A stretch of 64,000 nucleotides of DNA from Anaeramoeba ignava (GCA_028826165.1 JAPDFW010000074.1:186001-250000), one strand, 5' to 3'; positions 21,369-34,000 are shown, numbered from the stretch's first letter. Numbers and translations: made by a program. The notes: generated from the letters alone by a model not told the origin.

Positions 21369-22965
21369 TTAAATGAAATAAGTTTCAAGTTCATCAACAA
21401 CCCATTCATCAGGAGAACCAGCTAAATAATTTTCAGCTTCATTTGTTCCATATCTAATTCCATTAGGCAGATTGTAACTATCACCAAAATTTGATCCACC
21501 AGGTTGTAAATCAGATTCTAAAGAAATATCATGTAATCCATTATATCCCCCAAAAGTTGGACCTTTATCTGATTCATAATAAATTGCATTTTTATATTCA
21601 TTTTCATATTGCTTAACTGAAAACTTATCTGGTTTTCGATTTCCTTTATCATTTCTTAATGAGAAAATAAATGCATTTGGATCAATAATATATCCACTTT
21701 CTTCTTTTTTTGATAAACTATCCCATTTTGATTTATCAGTTGTCCATCCAATTTGAGTAAATCCTCCAAAAATAAAATTATCTGTTGTTTTGATAATAAC
21801 TAATGTTTTTCCCTTATCATCACATTTATTATGCCAATTTTCAGAATCAAATCCTTCTCTTTTTGCTGAATATCCTTTTCTCATTTTAGAAAAGAAATTA
21901 TTATCATTTATCCATTCTTTCAATTTATTCACATATTCATTATCTTTAATAATTTCTGAATCTGAAAATTGATGAAAATTCTGTTTTAATTCAATTCCTT
22001 TTATTACAAGTTTCATTTTCTCAATTTCTCTTTTCAAATTTTCGTTTTCTAATTTAATTTGTTCCAGTTCTTGATCTTTGTTTGCAAAAACTTTTTTTGG
22101 TCGATCAATTAATATGGAACTTGAAAGAAAAAACTCAAAATATTCTAATTTAACAAAATCTTGTTTTGAAATTGAATCTTTATCAAAAATGAAAAAAAAG
22201 AATGAAATAATCTTTTCTTTTCAATTTCTCTTTCTTTTTCTTTCTTTCCTCTTAATCTTTCAATTCTTTTTCCAATCCATTCATTTAAAAATTGAAAAAA
22301 ATAAAATTGAAAAATTTCTTTTTTTTCTTGTTTAAATTGAATAAATTTGATAATTTCTTCTTTAGTTAAATTGAATAAATTTTCATTATTCTTAATTTGG
22401 GAAAAATTTTGATTTATTAATTCAAAACATTTTATTTCAATTTCATTTATTTTTAAGTCTCGATTTTTGAAAAAATTGGAAAAAATTTGAATAATTAATT
22501 GAATTTAAAATTTTTTTTTGAATAATTTCTTTCAATAAATTTAATTTAAAATAAATTGAAATTTCCAATAATTGAATAAGATTTTCTTGATTCTCAAAAG
22601 AAATATTTCCATAATAAATATATTTCAAAATTGATTTCATTTCTTTTTTATTAAATTGATTTAAAGAAATAGAAAGAGATTCTTGCCTTAAAAACTCATT
22701 AAAAAATGGAGATCTTGAAGATAAAATTGATTTATGAACTTTAATTTCAAAAGTATTTGGTTTATTCTCAACAAAAATTGAAAAATCTTTAAATAAATTT
22801 CCATTTAAAAGGTTTAAATAATCTTTAATTAAATTTTTTGTTACTTTTTAAATTTTTCATTTCATTTTCATTTTGATTTTCATTTTGATTTTGATTTTGA
22901 TTTTGATTTTCATTTTGATTTTCATTTTGATTTTGATTTTCATTTTGATTATTATTATTATTATC
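21369..22965 (-). pseudogene. BTB-BACK-TLDc gene, apparently frame-broken
   Basis: The 3' half is an intact TLDc domain (21369-22037; motifs RKGYSAKREGF, WHNKCDDKGKTLVII, FIFGGFTQIGW), preceded in frame by a coiled coil. Upstream on the same strand, pieces in shifting frames form BTB (VHKSILSSRSPFFNEF, IYYGNISFENQENL) and BACK-like (IKCFELINQNF, NLTKEEIIKFI) sequence, and an N/Q/E-rich start at 22965. It parallels the intact gene at 30427-32034. Breaks fall in T runs near 22490 and 22200 and between the leader and BTB. For the leader, a GT...AG segment of only 22 nt (near 22818-22841) would restore frame if it were an intron. Decay, indel errors in homopolymers or tiny introns are all possible; the TLDc part may still be expressed. 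Confidence 0.7.
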
Positions 22966-23165
22966 CATTTTGTTTTTAAAAAAGAAAAAAATGAAAAAAA
23001 ATAATTTGAGTAAATTAATTTAATTGAAACATTAATTTTTTAAATGAATTTCCCTTTTTAGAAAGAAATGATTCAAAAAAAAAAGAAGAAAGAAAGATCT
23101 TGTTTGGATTTTGGAAATGAGAATATTCGAAAAAAAAAAAACTAAGAAAGAAAAGCAAATCAAAT

Positions 23166-25266
23166 TCACATTAAACGGCATTGAGATTTTTTTTTCTGTT
23201 GATTTGCTAAAGATGTTGGAAAAGGTTCATTAATAAATAATTCGAATTCAATATCGAATGAGTTTGCAATTAAAAAGATAATTGGACAACGACTCATAGC
23301 ATCTTGAACAATAGTTTCTGCAGTCTCCTTTGATTCATCAAAACCCACATCAAAAGTAACATTCATTGCCTTAATTGGGGGATCTTCAGTTAGTCCAAAT
23401 TTAGCAGATAAGTTTTCATCGAGTTGAGCTTCAACTGAGAGTGATTTTAACGGAATTTTCCTCAAAGTGCAAGCATAAGCAAAATGGGTTAAAAGACAAC
23501 AACTTACGCCCCCAAGGAAATATTGGATAGCAAAAGGCTTTCTTGATTCTCCTCCAAAAGTTTGTCTTGAATCAGTTTGAAATTTGAAGCACTTGTCTTG
23601 TTCGTAGAAAATTGGTGCTGTAAATTGTGCCCCCGATTTATCCTCGCAATCCCATTCACCTTCAATTACACATGGTTTTTTTGTCAATTCTGGATGAGCA
23701 AGTAGATTTTTTCTGATTTCTTCAACTTTTGTCATGTCGATTCCATTTAATGGTTTTTTTTTGGGGATTTTTGTTTCTGGATCTGAATTTACTGTTGATT
23801 CTGTTGCTATTTTGACTTCGTTTGTTGCTAAATATACTGTTGGTGATCTTTTGATTGCTTGTTGATGCATTTCTTTTAATTTTTCTTCTGATTCTTTTGA
23901 AAATACTGAAAGACTTATTTTGAATTTTGTTACTGGTTTTCTTTCCATATCTAATCCCATTATTTTATATAAATCAAAATCAAGATGTGATCGAATTTTC
24001 AATGAATCGAGTTTCATGTTGTTTAAAGTGCACTGTTGTACAAATGTACTATTTATATTTATTTATTTAAATATTTATATTTTGATTTATATTTAGATTT
24101 ATATTTATATTTTGATTTTGATTTATATTTAAATTTAGATTTAAATTTATATTTAGATTTAGATTTATATTTAGATTTAGATTTATATTTAGATTTGGAT
24201 TTAGATTTAGATTTAGATTTGGATTTGGATTTTTATTTATATTTATATTTATATTTATATTTTGATTTTGATTTAGATTTAGATTTATATTTATATTTAG
24301 ATTTATATTTAAATTTATATTTATATTTAGATTTATATTTATATTTAGATTTATATTTATATTTATATTTATATTTATATTTATATTTAAATTTATATTT
24401 ATATTTATATTTATATTTATATTTAGATTTATATTTTGATTTATATTTTGATTTAGATTTAGATTTAGATTTTATTTTATATTTATATTTATATTTATAT
24501 TTATATTTAGATTTAGATTTAGATTTATATTTAGATTTATATTTATATTTATATTTATATTTATATTTATATTTATATTTTATATTTATATTTTAGATTT
24601 AGATTTAGATTTAGATTTAGATTTATATTTTGATTTATATTTATATTTATATTTATATTTATATTTATATTTATATTTATATTTATATTTATATTTAGAT
24701 TTAGATTTATATTTATATTTATATTTATATTTAGATTTTGATTTAGATTTATATTTATATTTAGATTTATATTTATATTTTGATTTATATTTTGATTTAT
24801 ATTTAAATTAAATTTACCAAGCATGCATTGCTGCAAAACTAAAAGAAAAAATTTTAAAAAGAAAAATTTTGATCAGAATTTTAAATAAAAAAAAATAATA
24901 ATAAAAATAAATTTACGCATAATTAGAAAGAGCCATTGGATTTACTGCTTTTCCTCTTCCTCCTGTACTTGGTGGATTATCAATTGGAAGATTTAAAGAA
25001 CCCTTTTCAAAATAGACAACTATTTTTTTTTTAAGGGAAAAGAAAAAAAAAAAGAAAAAAAAAGAAAACAAAAAAATTTTTTTCTTTTTTAAATTTTTGA
25101 ATTGTTTTTTTTTTGTTTAGATTTTACTTGTTTTATAAGGAAATTTATTTCTTGGAATCCAAGAAAATGTTAAATTTGTTTGTTTTAAATTTCGTGAAGG
25201 ATTTTTTTCAACTTCTTCCTTTATTGTTTCCAAAGCTTCTCTATTAATATTATTTAATTTAAACAT
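23166..25266 (-). CDS. Tandem OsmC/Ohr-like domain protein
   Basis: OsmC/Ohr proteins are thiol peroxidases that reduce organic hydroperoxides. Inferred exons in transcription order: 25266-25128, 25019-24917, 24838-24818 (only 21 nt) and 24048-23166; phases agree, 381 residues. Two OsmC-like domains occur. The first has NPPSTGGRGKAVNPMAL, then HACTFVQQCTL, and later AIKRSPTVYLATN. The second has SCCLLTHFAYACTL and MSRCPIIFLIAN. The second domain keeps both expected cysteines (SCC, RCP), whereas the first has Ser at the second position (RSP) and may be inactive. OsmC proteins are usually one domain of about 140 residues that dimerise, so this looks like a covalent dimer. The C-terminus is basic and ends CRLM, a possible CaaX box. 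The 21-nt exon encodes FAAMHA and is needed for frame and alignment. Confidence 0.85.
24049..24817. repeat. 769-nt ATTTAT/ATTTAG hexamer array filling an OsmC intron
   Basis: On the + strand it is a run of TTTATA, TTTAGA and TTTTGA hexamers. On the coding strand it runs from GTAAAT to ATAG. The open frames across it (repeats of L, Y, D or I, N) are artefacts of the hexamer. Confidence 0.85.
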
Positions 25267-25592
25267 TTCTTGATAATTTTTATTATTTTTTTATTTAATT
25301 TTTAATTTTTAAAAAAGAAAAAAATTGAAAATTAAAAAAATTTAAAATAAAAATTTTCCTAATTTGATTTTTTTTTTTTAAATTAAAAACAACTCATTTT
25401 TTTTAATCATTTCCTTTCATTTTCTTTCCTTTTTTTTATTATATTTTTTTTTTAAATTTGAAAATGAGATCACAATTAGCAAAAGAAGAAAAAGAAAAAA
25501 AAAAAAAAAAACTTTCATTTTTAAATCTTTTTTAAATCTTTTTTAAAAATAAAAAGAAAAAAAATTATTTAATTATTTAATTATTTAATTAT

Positions 25593-28500
25593 TTAGTTAA
25601 AATTCATTAATTGAAAAATATCTCTTTGTTTAATATTTCTGTTTTCTTTTGCTAAAGAAGAACGAATATAATTGCGACTTCTTGGGGTTAATTTTTGAGA
25701 AACAGTAAAATTTGATTGATTCAAATTCAAGTTTTGATTTGAAATTGAAACGAATCTTAAATCGGTTGATTTTCTTGGAGTTAATCTTGGAGATGTTAAA
25801 GCTTTTCTTGGAGTTATTGTTTGTGTTTTTGTTTTTGGAGTAAATTGAGGAATGACTTGAATTTTTTGCTTTTCTGATTTTTGTATTTGTTTTGATAAAC
25901 CAAATGAAACTCTTCCTGATCGAATTGATTTTCTTAATTTTTTTGGAGGTGAAAAAATTAGTTCTTCTTTTTCTTTGTTTTCTTTTGAAGTTAATTTTTC
26001 TTGTGTTTCTTTTAGTGATTCTACAAAAACCCATGAATTTTCTGAATTTTCTTCTTCTTTGTATTTTTTGTAACAAATATCACAAATTCTTGATGGTTTT
26101 GTTGATGATTGATTTGGTAGCATTACTTTATGTGAAGAGCATGAATGACAAACAACTTGTCCACATTTTCGGCAATGATGCTTTTTTTTAATTGATTTAA
26201 AAATTGATTTAAAAATTGATTTTAAAATTGATTTAAAATTGATTTAAAATTGATATAAAATTGATTTAAAATTGATTTGAAATTGATTTGAAATTGATTT
26301 ATAAATTGGTATAAAATTGATATAAAATTGATTTAAAATTGATATAAAATTGATTTAAAATTGATTTAAATTTGATTTAAAATTAAAATTGATTTAAAAT
26401 TGATTTAAATTTGATTTAAAATTGATTAAAAATTGATTTAAAATTGATATAAAATTAATATAAAATTGATTTAAAATTGATTTAAAATTAAAATTGATAT
26501 TTAAAATTTATTTGAAATTGAAATTGATTTAAAATTAAAATTGATTAAAAATTGATATAAAATTGATTTAAAATTGATTTAAAATTGATTTAAAATTGAT
26601 TTAAAATTGATATAAAATTGATATAAAATTGATTTAAAATTGATTTAAAATTGATATAAAATTGATTTAAAATTGATATAAAATTGATTTAAAATTGATT
26701 TAAATTTGATTTAAAATTGATTTAAAATTGATTTAAATTTGATTTAAAATTGATTTAAATTTGATTTAAAATTGATTTAAAATTGATTTAAATTTGATTT
26801 AAAATTGATTTAAATTTGATTTAAAATTGATTTAAAATTGATTTAAATTTGATTTAAAATTGATTTAAATTTGATTTAAAATTGATTTGAAATTGATTTA
26901 AAATTAATTTGAAATTGATTTAAAATTGATATAAAATTAATATAAAATTGATTTATATTAATTTAAAATTGATTTAAAATTGAATTGAAATTACAAACCT
27001 TTCTTTTCCATGCAGTAAATAAAGAATCACAAACATAACATTGTCTTGCTTGTTCATTTGGAATCCATTCTAATTTTTCTGTTGAATCTTTTGAAGTTAA
27101 TAATGTTTGACTTTTCCTTTTATATTCTTGAATTGTTTTTTTCATTATATTTATCCAATTTTCTTTTTCTTCTTTTGTTTTTGCAATTAAATTAATTTGT
27201 TTTTCATCATAACGAATAATAAATGGATTTACAACTAATTAATATATTTTATAAATTAATATTTTTTATAAATTAATATATATTTTATAAATTAATATAT
27301 TTTTTATAAATTAATATATTTTTCTAAATTGTTTTGATTTCGCTTTAAAATAATTTACGTTCCGAATCTGGAAGATTTTGAATAGAACATTTTTCAAGTG
27401 GAATTTTTCCATAAAGCTTTTAAAATTATATCAAAAAAAAAATATTTTTTGTGTTTAATTTTTAAATTGAAATTGTTCAGAAAATAATCAAATTATTTAC
27501 TTTATAATTTTCACCAGAAAGTTCTGCAAAAATTAATAAATCATTAAATAAGAAAAAAATTCTCTTATAAAATTTATTTTGCACTTTTTGATCAAATTCA
27601 GCTTGTAAAACAAATCGACGATGTGAAGCAACTAAATCATTCTTTAGAATAAATTATTTATAATTTTGATTTGAAAAATTCAAATGAAAAATTTTTGTTT
27701 CTTTTCAATAAATAAATAAAATTAATTCAAACCAATTCTTTTGATGAAAATTTTAATTGAATTTCAACAATTTTATCTAAATTCTCTTTATGTTTAATTG
27801 AATCATTAATTTCATTATTGACTTTATTAATTTTTTGTTGTGCATTAATAAGATTTTCATAATCTGGATGAGATTTATCTGTTGCTTTTACTAATTCCTA
27901 TTTTTAAATCAATTTTTAAATCAATTTTTAAATCAATTTTTAAATCAATTTTTAAATTAATTATTAAATTAATTATTAAATTAATTATTAAATTAATTAT
28001 TAAATTAATTATTAAATCAATTTTTAAATTAATTATTAAATCAATTATTAAATCAATTATTAAATTAATTTTTAAATCAATTATTAAATTAATTATTAAA
28101 TTAATTATTAAATTAATTATTAAATTAATTATTAAATTAATTATTAAAATTAATTATTAAATTAATTATTAAATTAATTATTAAATTAATTATTAAAATT
28201 AATTTATTAAATTAATTATTAAATTAATTATTAAAATTAATTATTAAATTAATTATTATTAAATTAATTATTAAATCAATTATTAAATTAATTTTTAAAT
28301 TAATTATTAAATTAATTTTTAAATTAATTATTAAATTAATTATTAAATTAATTATTAAATTAATTATTAAATTAATTATTAAATTAATTATTAAATTAAT
28401 TATTAAATTAATTATTAAATCAATTATTAAATTAATTATTAAATCAATTATTAAATTAATTATTAAATTAATTATTAAAATTAATTATTAAATTAATTAT

Positions 28501-30317
28501 TAAATTAATTATTAAATTAATTATTAAATTAATTATTAAATTAATTTTTAAATCAATTTTTAAATCAATTTTTAAATTAATTATTAAATTAATTATTAAA
28601 ATTAATTATTAAATCAATTATTAAATCAATTATTAAATTAATTATTAAATTAATTATTAAATTAATTATTAAATTAATTATTAAATTAATTATTAAATTA
28701 ATTTTTAAATCAATTTTTAAATCAATTTTTAAATTAATTATTAAATTAATTATTAAAATTAATTATTAAATCAATTATTAAATCAATTATTAAATTAATT
28801 ATTTAAATTAATTATTAAATTAATTATTAAATTAATTATTAAATTAATTATTAAATTAATTTTTAAATCAATTTTTAAATCAATTTTTAAATTAATTATT
28901 AAATTAATTATTAAAATTAATTTTTAAATTAATTATTAAATTAATTATTAAATTAATTATTAAAATTAATTTTTAATTCAATTTTTAAATCAATTTTTAA
29001 TTTAAATATTAAATTAATTTTTAAATTAATTATTAAATTAATTATCAAATTAGTTATTAAAATTAATTATTAATTCAATTATTAAATTAATTTTTAAATT
29101 AATTATTAAATTAATTATCAAATTAGTTATTAAAATTAATTTTTAAATTAATTATTAAATTAATTATTAAATTAATTATTAAAATTAATTATTAAATCAA
29201 TTATTAAATCAATTATTAAATTAATTTTTAAATTAATTATTAAATTAATTATTAAAATTAATTATTAAATTAATTATTAAATTAATTATTAAATTAATTA
29301 TTAAATTAATTATTAAATTAATTATTAAATTAATTATTAAATTAATTATTAAATTAATTATTAAATTAATTATTAAATTAATTATTTTTTTTTCAGTAAA
29401 CAAACTTGAAGAAGAAGTTGATATCTTGGAAGACGTTGAACAGGAGTAATTAAAAGACTAGATAATGAAAGATTTTGAGATTGTTCTGTTTGTTTTCGCT
29501 TTAAAAATCAAAATCAAAATCAAAATCAAAATTAAAATTCATTTCAAAATTCATTTCAAAATTCATTTTCAAAATTCATTTTTAAATTTGAAATTTAAAA
29601 TAATATACTTGAGACCATTGAATAAATCGGGGCGTTTTTGAATATTTTTGAAGTAAATCATTCGCTTTTGAATAATTTTGAATATAATCAGTATACATTT
29701 TTAAAAAAGGAATCTAAATAATAATTTTTTTCAATATAAATTTTTGTTTTCGAATTTAAAAATGTTTTGAACTAAAATTTTTTTCAATATAAATTAAAAT
29801 ACAAGCTTCACAAAAAAATCACCAAGAATAACTGAATCATCCCAATTTTGTATTCTACTTTCAAAATGAGCAAGTAATTCTAAATTAACCTATTAAAAAA
29901 AAATAAAATAAAACAATTTTTTTTATTATTTAAAATGAATTTTAATTTTTAATTTTTACATTTAAAATATCAGTAATATTTGAAAAAATTATTCCAACAT
30001 CTTTATTTGAAACAATTGGATGATTTGTTTTTGCTGAATTTTTTAATTCATTTAAATATTCCTATTAAAAAAAAATTGAGATTAATAAATTAAGAACAGT
30101 TTTTTTTTATTATTTTTTATTTTTATTTTTATTATTTTTTACATTAACTAATATTTGTAAATTATTAACATAAGTTCTTTCCGTTGTTAAAATTTCTTGT
30201 GCTACTTTTTCTCTTTTTGAAATTTGTTTTTCTTTTTTTTTTTTTTTGAAATTTAAAAATTAAAAATTTAATAATAAAAAAATGAATAAAAAATTTACCG
30301 GTTTTTAAATCTGACAT
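25593..30317 (-). CDS. RhoGEF (DH)-PH-FYVE protein, FGD-like
   Basis: Predicted Rho/Cdc42 exchange factor bound to PI3P membranes. Eleven exons inferred: 30317-30299, 30231-30143, 30061-29960, 29889-29803, 29713-29609, 29498-29406, 27897-27733, 27641-27501, 27416-27359, 27234-26999, 26180-25593; phases agree, 560 residues. The DH domain (about 10-215) has KVAQEILTTERTYVNNL and LLITPVQRLPRYQLLLQ, the helix core of RhoGEFs. PH spans about 220-340 (FFLFNDLLIFAEL ... KEENWIN-like end). FYVE has CYVCDSLFTAWKRK spliced directly to HHCRKCG, then CHSCSSHKVMLP and RICDIC, giving all zinc ligands and the RKHHCR lipid site. The tail is basic and S/T/P-rich (repeated TPRK, SPRLTPR), likely phosphorylated. 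Order DH-PH-FYVE matches FGD proteins without their second PH. It diverges from the BTB-TLDc gene. Confidence 0.92.
26181..26998. repeat. 818-nt array filling the FYVE-splitting intron (TTTAAAATTGAT)
   Basis: Degenerate 12-nt units TTTAAAATTGAT, with TTTAAATTTGAT and ATAAAATTGAT variants, fill the intron that separates the two halves of the FYVE finger. Splice borders are GTTTGT and AAAAG on the minus strand. Confidence 0.85.
27898..29405. repeat. 1.5-kb ATTAAATTAATT array filling a RhoGEF intron
   Basis: The longest intron recognised (1508 nt) is nearly pure TAAATTAATTAT units of 11-12 nt with TCAATT variants. Around 28500-29000 a higher-order block carrying three successive TTTTTAAATCAA units recurs at roughly 170-nt spacing, so whole groups of units have been duplicated. 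It lies between the RLPRYQLLLQ exon and the next DH exon. Confidence 0.85.
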
Positions 30318-30426
30318 TTAAAAAGAATAATAATAAAGAAGAAGAAGAATAAAAAGAAGAAGAGAAAAATGAAAAAATATTTTTTAATTTTTTTTATTTT
30401 TTTTTCATTTTTCTTTTTCTTTAAAA
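30318..30426. promoter_or_regulatory. 109-nt divergent intergenic region (FYVE-RhoGEF / BTB-TLDc)
   Basis: Two outward-facing ATG codons are 109 nt apart; the spacer is A-rich (AAGAAGAAG) then T-rich. Both promoters must be here or overlap first exons. No named element recognised. Confidence 0.35.
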
Positions 30427-32034
30427 ATGTTTATTTCTGAGTAAATTATAATTATAATTATAATTATTTTTCCGTTTTTTTTTTAATTATTTAAATAATT
30501 TCAATAAAAAATAAAATTTAGAAATATAAAAAAACAAACAAATCAAAAACCAGATCTAAAAGAAGGAGAAAAAGAAATACATAATTGGAAAACACTTTCA
30601 ACAAACTACAAACAATTATTTTCACCTTCAAATGAATTTTCTGATTTTCAAGTTATAGTTACAAGTCCTTCAAATAATCTAAATTATTTTAATTGCCACA
30701 AATGCATTCTTGCGTCAAGAAATGAATATTTTCAAGGATTATTAAGATCCGGAATGAAAGAATCAATTGAATCAAAAGTTATTATTAATGGGATATTGCC
30801 ATCAATTATGGAAATTATATTGGAATATATTTATTCAGGTTCAATGAAAATATCACTTGAAAATGCTTTGGAAGTTTTAGATGCTGCAAAAAGATTTCTT
30901 TTGGATAAGCAAATTGTCCGAGAAATTAATTCATTCATCTCGGAAAATATTAATTCGGAAAATGTCTGTCAAATTATGGATTTTGCTGAGCAAAAACAAC
31001 TGAATGACATGCAGAAAAGATGCTCAAAATTTATCCAGAAAAATTTGAAAAAAATGTGTGAAAATGAATCCATTTTAAATCTTTCAGAAGATCTTTTTAA
31101 AAAGCTTTTAAATGAAGAGATTCAAGCCATTTTTATTACAGAATTTGAATTGTTCAAAGTAATCATTAAATGGGCGCAAAAAAGACTCAATTTACCATTT
31201 GGAATGGAATTTATTGATCAAGAAAATTCCGAAATGATCAAAAAAGAGATTCAGGATTTGATTCACGGAGTTCGATTCATCTCAATGACTCAAGAAGAAC
31301 TCCAACAAATTTCTTCATTGAAAATCATTCCTGACGAATATATGGTGCCCATTTTGCAATCAAAACAAAACAAACAAACCGATTCAAATCAAAATTTCAC
31401 AGATTTAATAAAAGATTCAAAAATTTTGACTCCGAGAAATTACGGAGTAAAAGAAAGCGATATTCTATCCAAAAATCCAGGATGGTTGAAATTTTTGGAT
31501 CATTGGATCAAAACACCAGGGTTTGTTTCCCAGATGAAGTTGGGATATTCAGGTGTCAAACACGGATTTGCTATTCCAACTTTCCATTCAAAATGCGACA
31601 ATCGGGGGCAAACACTTGTTTTGATAGAAACTAATAAGAATTTTATTTTTGGAGGTTTTACATCCGTTGGTTGGGTTTCAGACCCAAGTAAATGGGTGCG
31701 TTATCGGCATCCAGGATATATTAAAGACTCAAAAGCATTTATTTTCTCTCTGAAAAAAGGAGATAAGAAACGTACACCAAAACGTTTTCGAGTCATCAAG
31801 AAAAGATCTGTTTTTGCTATTCATTATAATGATAATATTCTTCTTTTTGGAAAAGGAGGTGGAAATGCTGATATTCGTTTGCTTTGGAATGGATCAATTT
31901 TGCTTAATTATTCCAATTTTGGTCATACTTATCATTTACCTCCTGATATGAAAGTTGATACAGTTGTAGCTCAATCTTATCTTGCTGGTGAATTTCAATG
32001 GGATGTTAAAAATATCGAAGTTTTTTTTAATTAA
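30427..32034 (+). CDS. BTB-BACK-TLDc domain protein
   Basis: A 508-residue protein from a 14-nt first exon (30427-30440, MFIS plus two bases) and one long exon (30522-32034). The first exon is inferred because it supplies the only in-frame ATG before the BTB and its phase fits. BTB spans about residues 30-140 (FQVIVTSPSN, CHKCILASRNEYFQGLL), then BACK (VCQIMDFAEQKQL, LFKVIIKWAQKRL), then TLDc from about 335 to the end (HSKCDNRGQTLVLIETNKN, FIFGGFTSVGW, YLAGEFQWDVKNIEVFF). TLDc domains elsewhere protect against oxidative stress or regulate V-ATPase; BTB-BACK suggests a Cul3 adaptor. The role is inferred from domains. Ten decayed copies of its 3' end follow. Confidence 0.9.
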
Positions 32035-33945
32035 AAAAATAAATAAAATAAAAATAAATAAAAATAAAAATAAAAATAAAAATAAGAATAAATAAGAATA
32101 AAAAGTGGAATAAAAAATATTCATATCTTTTTTTTCAAAATTTATTTCTTGATATAAAACTTGATATAGTTTCAATTAAATCTTATCTTATTAATGAATT
32201 TCAATGGGATGTTAAAAATAAAAATAAAAATAAAAATAAAAATAAAAAATAAAAATAAAAAGTGGAATAAAAAATATATTTATTTAATAATAAAAAATAT
32301 TCATATCTTTTTTTTAAAATTTATTTCTTGATATAAAAGTTGATATAGTTTCAATTAAATCTTATCTTATTAATGAATTTCAATGGGATATTAAAAATAA
32401 AAATAAAAATAAAAATAAAAATAAAAAGTGGAATAAAAAATAAATGAAATATATTTATTTAAGAATAAAAAATATTCATATATTTTTTTCCAAAATTAAT
32501 TTCTTGATATAAAACTTGATATAGTTTCAATTAAATCTTATTTTGTTAATGAATTTCAATGGGATGTTAAAAATAAAAATAAATGAAAATAAAAATAAAA
32601 ATAAAAAGTGGAATAAAAAATGGAATAAAAAATAAATAAAAAAAATATTTATTTAATAATCAAAAATATTCATATCTTTTTTTTCAAAATTTATTTCTTG
32701 ATATAAAACTTGATATAGTTTCAATTAAATCTTATTTTGTTAATGAATTTCAATGGGATGTTAAAAATAAAAATAAATAAAAATAAAAATAAAAATAAAA
32801 ATAAAAAGTGGAATAAAAAATAAATGAAAAATATTCATATCTTTTTTTCAAAATTTATTTCTTGATATAAAACTTGATATAGTTTCAATTAAATCTTATC
32901 TTATTAATGAATTTCAATGGGATGTTAAAAATAAAAATAAAAATAAAAATAATAATAATAAAAATAAAAAATAAATAAAAAGTGGAATAAAAAATGGAAT
33001 AAGAAATATTTATTTAATAATCAAAAATATTTAAATCTTTTTTTCCAAAATTTATTTCTTGATATAAAACTTGATATAGTTTCAATTAAATCTTATTTTG
33101 TTAATGAATTTCAATGGGATGTTAAAAATAAAAATAAAAATAACAAAAATAAATAAAAATAAAAAGTGGAATAAAAAATGGAATAAAAAATATTTATTTA
33201 ATAATCAAAAATATTTAAATCTTTTTTTCCAAAATTTATTTCTTGATATAAAAGTTGATATAGTTTCAATTAAATCTTATCTTATTAGTGAATTTCAATG
33301 GGATGTTAAAAATAAAAATAAATAAAAATAAAAATAAAAAGTGGAATAAAAAATATATTTATTTAATAATCAAAAATATTTAAATCTTTTTTTCAAAATT
33401 TATTTCTTAATATAAAACTTGATACAGTTTCAATTAAATCTTATCTTATTAGTGAATTTCAATGGGATGTTAAAAATAAAAATAAAAATAAAAATAAGAA
33501 TAAAAATAAAAAGTGGAATAAAAATAAAAATAAAAAGTGGAATAAAAATAAAAATAAAAAGTGGAATAAAAAATATATTTATTTAATAATCAAAAATATT
33601 CATATCTTTTTTTTCAAAATTTATTTCTTGATATAAAAGTTGATATAGTTTCAATTAAATCTTATCTTGTTAGTGAATTTCAATGGGATATTAAAAATAA
33701 AAATAAAAATAAAAATAAATAAAAATAAAAAGTGGAATAAAAAATAAATGAAAAATATATTTATTTAATAATAAAAAATATTCATATCTTTTTTTCCAAA
33801 ATTTATTTCTTAATATAAAAGTTGATACAGTTTCAATTAAATCTTATTTTGTTAGTGAATTTCAATGGGATGTTAAAAATAAAAATAAAAATAAAAAGTG
33901 GAATAAAAAGTGGAATAAAAAATAAATGAAAAATTTTTCTTTTTA
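32035..33945. repeat. Ten degenerate tandem copies of the BTB-TLDc gene 3' end
   Basis: Each unit has about 75 nt matching the last coding segment of the upstream gene (the part for SYLAGEFQWDVKN), an AAAAATA run, AAAAAGTGGAATAAAAAA and a TATTCATATCTTTTTTT block. The anchor GAATTTCAATGGGAT occurs at 31990 in the gene and again at about 32196, 32375, 32551, 32745, 32909, 33106, 33290, 33454, 33675 and 33857, a spacing of 164-221 nt. The coding-derived part has lost GC but keeps the anchor. No copy contains a full TLDc domain. Confidence 0.9.
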
Positions 33946-34000
33946 TTATTTTAATCAGTAAAAATTAAACAAAAAGATAAAATATATTTTTATTTAATAA

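Noticed and set aside
24029-24036. CAG acceptor at 24033-24034 for the last OsmC exon
   Set aside because: It would put the exon out of frame and soon reach a stop; the acceptor at 24049-24050 keeps frame and restores the OsmC alignment HACTFVQQCTL.
24036-24836. Long Y/L/D and I/N open frames on both strands
   Set aside because: They follow from the ATTTAT/ATTTAG hexamer inside an OsmC intron; the flanking exons splice in frame without it.
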